Origin: Bacteroidia bacterium
Lineage (GTDB): Bacteria; Bacteroidota; Bacteroidia; UKL13-3
Direction of reading: 5' to 3'
Length of the DNA: 9,913 nt
Assembly (NCBI GenBank): GCA_022402405.1
Contig: JAKRSG010000253.1
Span: 1 to 9,913, forward strand
Shown here: positions 5,811-9,913 of the stretch, piece after piece
How the letters are laid out: every line of letters starts with the position of its first letter
Numbering within the stretch: the stretch's first letter is position 1
Translations under genes and position numbers: made by a program
Notes under the pieces: generated by a model
What the model was told of the DNA's origin: nothing
Database searches by the model: none
What the model saw: the letters and a program-made list of their open reading frames with translations, nothing else

Positions 5811-5851
5811 TTTCCTCGATGTGTTAAATTGAAAAAAAGTTAAAAAGTAGT

Positions 5852-6229
5852 ATGGCTCGTATAGCAGGTATAGATTTACCCAAAAACAAAAGAGGAGAGA
5901 TAGGATTAACCTATATCTTCGGAATTGGTCGTTCAGTTGCCCAAAGGATATTAACCGAGTGTGGCGTTGATTTCGACAAAAAAGTTAACGAATGGAACGA
6001 CGAAGAGTTGACAGCCATTCGTAAGTATGTAACCGAAAAAATTACCGTGGAAGGTGAGTTACGTTCGGAGCGTCAATTAAACATCAAGCGATTGATGGAT
6101 ATTGGATGTTACCGTGGTTTACGTCATCGTAAAGGTTTACCGGTTCGTGGACAACGTACTCGTACAAATTCACGTACACGTAAAGGTAAGCGTAAGACAG
6201 TTGCAGGTAAGAAAAAAGTAACCAAATAA
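5852..6229 (+). CDS. rpsM: 30S ribosomal protein S13 (uS13)
   Basis: S13 sits in the 30S head and forms intersubunit bridges with L5; its C-terminal tail reaches the P-site tRNA. The 125-residue product starts ARIAGIDLPKNKRGEIGLTY, followed by IFGIGRSVAQRIL (helix-two-turns-helix region) at 22-34. The basic tail LRHRKGLPVRGQRTRTNSRT at 90-109, then RKGKRKTVAGKKKVTK, is characteristic. The length fits the family (118-126). The gap from rpmJ is 49 bases, AT-rich near the start, with no Shine-Dalgarno sequence. In E. coli this is the first gene of the alpha operon, whereas here it appears to follow infA-rpmJ on one transcript. Confidence 0.98.
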   Translation: MARIAGIDLPKNKRGEIGLTYIFGIGRSVAQRILTECGVDFDKKVNEWNDEELTAIRKYVTEKITVEGELRSERQLNIKRLMDIGCYRGLRHRKGLPVRGQRTRTNSRTRKGKRKTVAGKKKVTK

Positions 6230-6246
6230 TCAGTAATTAAGGAATA

Positions 6247-6639
6247 ATGGCTGCGAATAATAAAAAAGTTACAAAGAAGAGAGTTGTTAGTATCGAGGCT
6301 CATGGCCAAGTTCATATCAAAGCTTCTTTTAATAATGTGATTATCTCTATCACCAACCAAACAGGTCAGGTAGTATCATGGGCTTCATCTGGAAAAATGG
6401 GTTTCAGGGGTTCAAAGAAAAATACGCCTTATGCCGCGCAAATGGCTTCTGCTGATTGTGCAAAGGTTGCAGTTGATGCAGGGATGAAAAAAGTAGATGT
6501 GTTTATCAAAGGACCTGGTTCGGGAAGAGATTCTGCTATCCGTACTTTACAAGCTACTGGTTTAGAAGTATTATCTATTACAGATATTACTCCTCTTCCA
6601 CACAATGGTTGTCGTCCTCCAAAAGCACGTAGAGTTTAA
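6247..6639 (+). CDS. rpsK: 30S ribosomal protein S11 (uS11)
   Basis: S11 lies on the 30S platform near the mRNA exit and the Shine-Dalgarno helix, working with S7 and S18. The 130-residue product has a lysine-rich N-terminus, then GQVHIKASFNNVIISITNQT (20-39) and GKMGFRGSKKNTPYAAQMAS (49-68). The C-terminal signature is IKGPGSGRDSAIRTLQATGL (87-106), then EVLSITDITPLPHNGCRPPK and ARRV, the normal S11 end. The gap after rpsM is 17 bases with AGGA three bases before the ATG, too close to be an effective Shine-Dalgarno site. Length and motifs are standard. Confidence 0.98.
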   Translation: MAANNKKVTKKRVVSIEAHGQVHIKASFNNVIISITNQTGQVVSWASSGKMGFRGSKKNTPYAAQMASADCAKVAVDAGMKKVDVFIKGPGSGRDSAIRTLQATGLEVLSITDITPLPHNGCRPPKARRV

Positions 6640-6659
6640 TTTTTAAAGAAAAGATAGTA

Positions 6660-7268
6660 ATGGCAAGATATATAGGACCAAAAACTAAAATCGCTAGAAG
6701 ATTTAAAGATCCAATTTTTGGACCAGACAAATCTTTCGAGAAAAGACCAACACCTCCAGGTCAGCATGGTAGTTCTCGCAGACGTACCAAGCAAACAGAA
6801 TATGCTATTCAGTTATCTGAAAAGCAAAAAGCTAAGTTTACTTATGGTGTTTTAGAGCGTCAGTTTTACAAAACATTTGAGATGGCTGCCCGTAAAAAGG
6901 GTATTACTGGTGAGAATTTGTTAAAATTCTTAGAATCACGTTTAGACAATACTGTTTATCGTTTAGGATTTGCGCAAACTCGCAGCCAAGCTCGTCAGTT
7001 AGTTTCTCACGGACATATCGTATTAAACGGTAAATTGGTAAATATTCCTTCTGCTCAGGTTAAACCTGGTGATGTAATATCTATTCGTGAGAAGTCAAAA
7101 TCTTTGGAAGTAATTACCCAGTCTATTGCTGCAAGTAATCCAAAGAAATTTAATTGGTTAAACTTTGAAATGAAAGATATGGCTGGTACTTTTATGGCCT
7201 ATCCGGAGCGTGACCAAATTCCAGAAAACATCAAAGAACAGTTGATCGTAGAATTGTATTCTAAATAA
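6660..7268 (+). CDS. rpsD: 30S ribosomal protein S4 (uS4), zinc-free form
   Basis: S4 is a primary 16S rRNA-binding protein that starts assembly of the 5' domain. In E. coli it also represses the alpha operon and takes part in rRNA antitermination. The 202-residue product is the usual length. It begins ARYIGPKTKIARRFKDP. In zinc-binding S4 proteins Cys residues occupy positions 9 and 12; here these are Thr9 and Ala12, and no cysteine exists in the N-terminal region, so it is the C-minus type. The S4 RNA-binding fold is at about 93-155, with SRLDNTVYRLGFAQTRSQAR (93-112), then QLVSHGHIVLNGKLVNIPS and VKPGD. The gap after rpsK is 20 bases. It sits immediately before rpoA. Confidence 0.98.
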   Translation: MARYIGPKTKIARRFKDPIFGPDKSFEKRPTPPGQHGSSRRRTKQTEYAIQLSEKQKAKFTYGVLERQFYKTFEMAARKKGITGENLLKFLESRLDNTVYRLGFAQTRSQARQLVSHGHIVLNGKLVNIPSAQVKPGDVISIREKSKSLEVITQSIAASNPKKFNWLNFEMKDMAGTFMAYPERDQIPENIKEQLIVELYSK

Positions 7269-7289
7269 TCATTTAAATAAGAACCATAC

Positions 7290-8282
7290 ATGGGTATCCT
7301 TGCATTCCAAAAACCAGATAAAGTTATCATGCACAAAGACACTGAGTTCTTTGGGCAATTCGAATTCCGTCCGCTTGAAAAAGGGTATGGCGTAACAATT
7401 GGAAATTCATTAAGAAGGATTCTTTTGTCTTCTTTAGAAGGTTATGCTATCACATCTATTAAAATTACTGGTGTAGATCATGAATTCTCTACAATCAAAG
7501 GAGTTATTGAAGATGTAACTGAGATGGTAATGAACTTCAAGCAAGTTCGTTTTAAGAGAATCGTTGACGGTGTAGATAATGAAAAAATTTATGTGAATAT
7601 CAAAGGTCAGGAACAATTCCTTGCTGGTGAAATTGGTAAGCATACAAATTCTTTCAAAGTTCTTAACCCTGAATTAGTGATCTGTAACATGGAACCTTTT
7701 GTTCATTTAGAACTTGAGTTAACCATTGAAAAAGGTCGTGGGTATGTTCCTGCAGAAGAAAATAAATCAAAGGATGCTAATATTGGTGTAATTGCTATCG
7801 ATTCAGTTTATACTCCAATAAAAAATGTTAAGTACAGTGTTGAAGATTTTCGTGTAGAACAAAAAACTGACTACGAAAAGCTTTTAATCGAGATCGAAAC
7901 TGATGGTTCTATTCATCCAGAAGAAGCGTTAAAAGAAGCTGCTAAAATTTTAATTCAGCACTTCATGTTATTCTCAGATGAATTAATAACTTTAGATACT
8001 CAAGTTAAGGAGCCTACTCAAGAGGTGGATGAGAACTACTTACATGTACGTAAGATTCTTAAGACTCCATTATCTGATTTAGATTTATCGGTTCGTGCTT
8101 ATAATTGTTTAAAAGCTGCTGATATCAAATCTTTAGCTGATCTAGTTTCTTACGATATTGCTGATTTATTAAAATTCCGCAATTTTGGTAAAAAATCTTT
8201 GAGTGAGTTAGAAGAATTAGTTAGAGACAAAGGTTTAACTTTTGGAATAGATATCGCTAAATATAAGTTAGATCAAGAGTAA
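7290..8282 (+). CDS. rpoA: DNA-directed RNA polymerase subunit alpha
   Basis: Alpha dimerises to begin core RNA polymerase assembly and its C-terminal domain contacts DNA and activators. The 330-residue product is standard. The N-terminal domain (about 1-235) includes FRPLEKGYGVTIGNSLRRIL (26-45) and LSSLEGYAI, and ELELTIEKGRGYVPAEENK (141-159). A linker at about 236-252 leads to the C-terminal domain (254-325) with SDLDLSVRAYNCLKAADI (262-279) and NFGKKSLSELEELV. R269, N272 and C273 align with E. coli R265, N268 and C269, so the UP-element DNA-binding face appears intact. The gap from rpsD is 21 bases. The stop is followed by a 49-base gap with its own structure before rplQ. Confidence 0.98.
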   Translation: MGILAFQKPDKVIMHKDTEFFGQFEFRPLEKGYGVTIGNSLRRILLSSLEGYAITSIKITGVDHEFSTIKGVIEDVTEMVMNFKQVRFKRIVDGVDNEKIYVNIKGQEQFLAGEIGKHTNSFKVLNPELVICNMEPFVHLELELTIEKGRGYVPAEENKSKDANIGVIAIDSVYTPIKNVKYSVEDFRVEQKTDYEKLLIEIETDGSIHPEEALKEAAKILIQHFMLFSDELITLDTQVKEPTQEVDENYLHVRKILKTPLSDLDLSVRAYNCLKAADIKSLADLVSYDIADLLKFRNFGKKSLSELEELVRDKGLTFGIDIAKYKLDQE

Positions 8283-8293
8283 TAAATAGAAAA

Positions 8294-8335
8294 ATGAAAC
8301 GTGCTGTGAAGCACATATTCGAAACAGAAAGATGA
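8294..8335 (+). other. Possible 13-codon leader ORF overlapping the rplQ start
   Basis: An ATG at 8294 opens a frame reading MKRAVKHIFETER and stops at TGA 8333-8335, which overlaps the rplQ ATG (8332-8334) in the ATGA arrangement typical of translational coupling. The same bases carry a hairpin. It begins 12 bases after the rpoA stop. No Shine-Dalgarno sequence is visible. It could be chance, since the rplQ frame is open only from 8332; there is no direct proof of translation. Confidence 0.25.
8301..8314 (+). promoter_or_regulatory. GNRA-loop hairpin in the rpoA-rplQ gap
   Basis: GTGCT (8301-8305) pairs perfectly with AGCAC (8310-8314) around the four-base loop GTGA, which is a stable GNRA tetraloop in RNA. 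It sits 18 bases ahead of the rplQ start and has no T run after it, so it is not a terminator. A role in rplQ translation or in mRNA processing between rpoA and rplQ is inference. Confidence 0.4.
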
Positions 8336-8811
8336 GACACGGAAAAACATTTAATCATTTAGGTAGAAATGCCTCGCATAGAAAGGCTTTATTGGCTAAT
8401 ATGGCAACTTCTTTAATTTTACACAAAAGAATTACCACCACTACCGCAAAAGCTAAAGAATTACGTAAATACGTTGAACCTCTTATATCAAAAGCTAAAG
8501 ACGATAGCACTCATTCACGTCGTGTAGTTTTTAGTTATCTTAAAAATAAAGAGTCGATTAAAGAGTTATTTGGACCAGTTGCAGGTAAGGTTGGCGATAG
8601 ACCGGGTGGATATACTCGTGTTCTTAAGTTAATGAACCGTAAAGGTGATAATGCTGAAATGGCTATCATAGAATTAGTGGATTTCAATGAAAACTTATTG
8701 AAAGATACTTCTTCTAAGTCTGGTGCAACTAAGAGAACTCGTCGTGGTAAATCTAAAGCAACTGCTCCAAAAGCAGAAGCTACAGAAACCTCTACTGATT
8801 CAGCTGAGTAA
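8332..8811 (+). CDS. rplQ: 50S ribosomal protein L17 (bL17) with C-terminal extension
   Basis: L17 is a bacterial-specific 50S protein near the tunnel exit. The product begins MRHGKTFNHLGRNASHRKAL and continues with NMATSLILHKRI, the KAKELRKYVEPLI block at 40-52, PGGYTRVLKLMNRKGDNAEM at 91-110 and AIIELVDFNE (111-120), matching the complete family core. The core normally ends near there (E. coli L17 is 127 residues), but this protein runs to 159. The extra residues, about 121-159, are first basic (KRTRRGKSK) and then low-complexity and acidic (APKAEATETSTDSAE), probably disordered. Extended L17 forms are common in Bacteroidetes. It is the last gene of the cluster; the terminator follows 19 bases later. 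Confidence 0.97.
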   Translation: MRHGKTFNHLGRNASHRKALLANMATSLILHKRITTTTAKAKELRKYVEPLISKAKDDSTHSRRVVFSYLKNKESIKELFGPVAGKVGDRPGGYTRVLKLMNRKGDNAEMAIIELVDFNENLLKDTSSKSGATKRTRRGKSKATAPKAEATETSTDSAE

Positions 8812-8830
8812 TTAATTACATACTAAGTAT

Positions 8831-8862
8831 AAAAGCTCTACATCTAATGTAGGGCTTTTTTT
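8831..8862 (+). terminator. Intrinsic (Rho-independent) terminator of the ribosomal cluster
   Basis: AGCTCTACAT (8834-8843) pairs with ATGTAGGGCT (8847-8856) as ten pairs with one G-U, around a three-base loop (8844-8846). Seven T residues (8856-8862) follow, and the A run at 8831-8833 can extend the helix. This is a textbook intrinsic terminator placed 19 bases after the rplQ stop, and it marks the end of the transcript. The reverse strand has only a short A/T run, so it is mainly a plus-strand terminator. Confidence 0.92.
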
Positions 8863-8991
8863 GTGCTTCTACATGAGTATTTTGTGGTTTTAAACGACTA
8901 TTTTGCTAATGGTCATATTTTACAAATTCTCTGTGTTCTTTTGGTTATTTTGCTTGCAATTGCGTAACAAACCTTTACTGCAAACTAACTT

Positions 8992-9913
8992 ATGAATAAA
9001 AATCATACTCTCCTTACAATTTCTTTGTTTTTGTTAATTGTTCTGAATGCACTTTCTGTTCATTCGCAAGAATTACAAATTTCTTCTAATGCTGTTTCTG
9101 TTTATGCTGGAAGCTCTCAAGGTTTTGCTAATGATACTGGAACCAAAGCAATGTTTAATCTGCCTACTGGCCTAGCTGCTGATACCTTTGGTAATGTTTA
9201 TGTGGCAGATTTTTCTAATCATAGAATTAGAAAAATTTCGAGTATTGGAGTAGTGAGTACGTTGGCAGGTAGCGGTACTGCTGGTTTTTTAGATGGTTTT
9301 GGTGCAAGTGCACAGTTTAATAACCCAACCGGACTTGCTTGTGATTTAGCGGGTAATGTTTATGTTGCCGACCAATTTAATAATAGAATTAGGAAGATTA
9401 CCCCGGCAGGATTAGTTACTACTTATGCTGGAACAGGTTTAATTGGCACCACTAATGGTTTTGCGGATACAGCTAAATTTAATTTCCCAACAGATGTTGC
9501 TTGTGATTTATTGGGCCATATTTATGTTGCCGATAAATATAATCATAGGATTAGGAAGATTATGTCTGGAAGTAGGTTGGTATACACATTATCTGGAGAA
9601 GGTTCAACAGGATTTATTAATGGAGTTCCTTCTGTAGCTCGATTTAATTTGCCAACTGGAGTTGCAGTAGACGGGTCTGGGAATGTTTATGTAGCAGATC
9701 ATAATAATAATGTTATTAGAAAGATTTTGCCTAGTGGCAGTACCTCAACTTATGCCGGTACTGGAACTGCAGGATTTTTAGATACTACCAGCAATTTAGC
9801 TATGTTTAATAATCCACTTGGAATTTTTGCAGATGCTAATGGAGATATTTATGTTACAGATAAAAGTAATCATAGAATTAGGAAAATAACTTTTAATGGT
9901 AATGTAAGCACAT
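8992..9913 (+). CDS. Secreted NHL-repeat (beta-propeller) protein, 5' part only
   Basis: The frame is open from ATG 8992 to the window edge (307 codons) and the 3' end is missing. Residues 1-25 look like a Sec signal peptide: N-terminal MNKNH, then a hydrophobic core LLTISLFLLIVLNAL, with likely cleavage in VHS/QEL before Gln26. The rest is five tandem repeats of 54-55 residues, starting at Phe 55, 109, 163, 218 and 272. Each holds F-N-x-P-T/L-G, then a D-x-x-G-N/D-V/I-Y-V-A/T-D block, then N-x-x-R/V-I-R-K-I, the NHL pattern, and the linkers read YAGTG-x-x-GF. NHL repeats form beta-propellers that bind proteins or other ligands; no enzymatic residue can be named. In Bacteroidetes such proteins often end in a type IX secretion signal, which would lie outside the window. 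It is separate from the ribosomal cluster, beyond its terminator. Confidence 0.9.
   Translation, partial: MNKNHTLLTISLFLLIVLNALSVHSQELQISSNAVSVYAGSSQGFANDTGTKAMFNLPTGLAADTFGNVYVADFSNHRIRKISSIGVVSTLAGSGTAGFLDGFGASAQFNNPTGLACDLAGNVYVADQFNNRIRKITPAGLVTTYAGTGLIGTTNGFADTAKFNFPTDVACDLLGHIYVADKYNHRIRKIMSGSRLVYTLSGEGSTGFINGVPSVARFNLPTGVAVDGSGNVYVADHNNNVIRKILPSGSTSTYAGTGTAGFLDTTSNLAMFNNPLGIFADANGDIYVTDKSNHRIRKITFNGNVST
9154..9913 (+). repeat. Tandem NHL-coding repeat, five units of about 162 bp
   Basis: The conserved TTTAAT start of each unit lies at 9154, 9316, 9478, 9643 and 9805, giving steps of 162, 162, 165 and 162 bases. Units share near-identical DNA such as GGTAATGTTTATGT or GTTTATGTTGCCGA and AATAGAATTAGGAAGATT or its close variants. 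The last unit is cut by the window edge. The repeats are clearly derived by duplication but are well diverged elsewhere, so they are old rather than a fresh expansion. Confidence 0.85.

Noticed and set aside
8878..8952. Three copies of TATTTTG (8878, 8899, 8946) upstream of the NHL gene as possible -7 promoter boxes.
   Set aside because: Each is one base short of TAnnTTTG, and none has a TTG box at 19-21 bases upstream. The NHL gene must have a promoter in this 180-base gap or farther off, but I cannot place it.
9443..9637. A 64-codon plus-strand frame inside the NHL region.
   Set aside because: It is out of frame with the signal peptide and the NHL repeats, which read through the same bases; it is a shadow frame.
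1..9913. Search for mobile elements, CRISPR arrays, tRNA or rRNA genes, and integration sites.
   Set aside because: Apart from the NHL-coding units I see no direct or inverted repeats of useful length, no transposase or integrase frame, no cloverleaf and no rRNA stretch.

Overview
The window is the spc and alpha part of a bacterial ribosomal-protein locus, almost entirely on the plus strand, followed by the start of an unrelated secreted protein gene. The DNA is AT-rich and prefers TTA leucine codons. Several traits point to Bacteroidota (Bacteroidetes): a cysteine-poor (zinc-free) L36, S4 and S14, an L17 with an extra C-terminal tail, few Shine-Dalgarno sequences, a promoter matching the Bacteroidetes consensus (TTG, 19 nt, TAnnTTTG), and an exported NHL-repeat protein next door. 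I cannot name a genus. The absence of a map gene between secY and infA argues against the Bacteroides-type arrangement.

Layout: 1-184 is the 3' end of rplN. Then come rplX, rplE and rpsN, packed tightly. A 130-nt gap (1364-1493) holds two strong RNA hairpins just before rpsH. After it follow rpsH, rplF, rplR, rpsE, rpmD, rplO and secY, with gaps of 4 to 27 nt. A 61-nt gap carries a good promoter in front of infA, which begins the alpha-type segment: infA, rpmJ, rpsM, rpsK, rpsD, rpoA, rplQ. A textbook intrinsic terminator (8831-8862) closes the cluster. From 8992 to the window end runs the N-terminal 307 codons of a secreted NHL-repeat beta-propeller protein.

The genes work together in making ribosomes and in directing gene expression and export. 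L14, L24, L5, L6, L18, L30, L15, L36 and L17 build the large subunit. S14, S8, S5, S13, S11 and S4 build the small subunit. SecY forms the membrane channel for nascent exported proteins, IF-1 acts in translation initiation, and RpoA is the alpha subunit that starts RNA polymerase assembly. Co-transcription keeps these products in proportion.

This is mainly a conserved housekeeping region, and I see no mobile element, CRISPR array, rRNA, tRNA or defence system. The points worth a second look are regulatory: the rpsN-rpsH hairpin pair (possible S8 feedback site), the infA promoter, a stem-loop holding the rpmJ stop codon in its loop before rpsM, a 13-codon ORF with a GNRA hairpin overlapping the rplQ start, and strong Shine-Dalgarno sites on only three genes.
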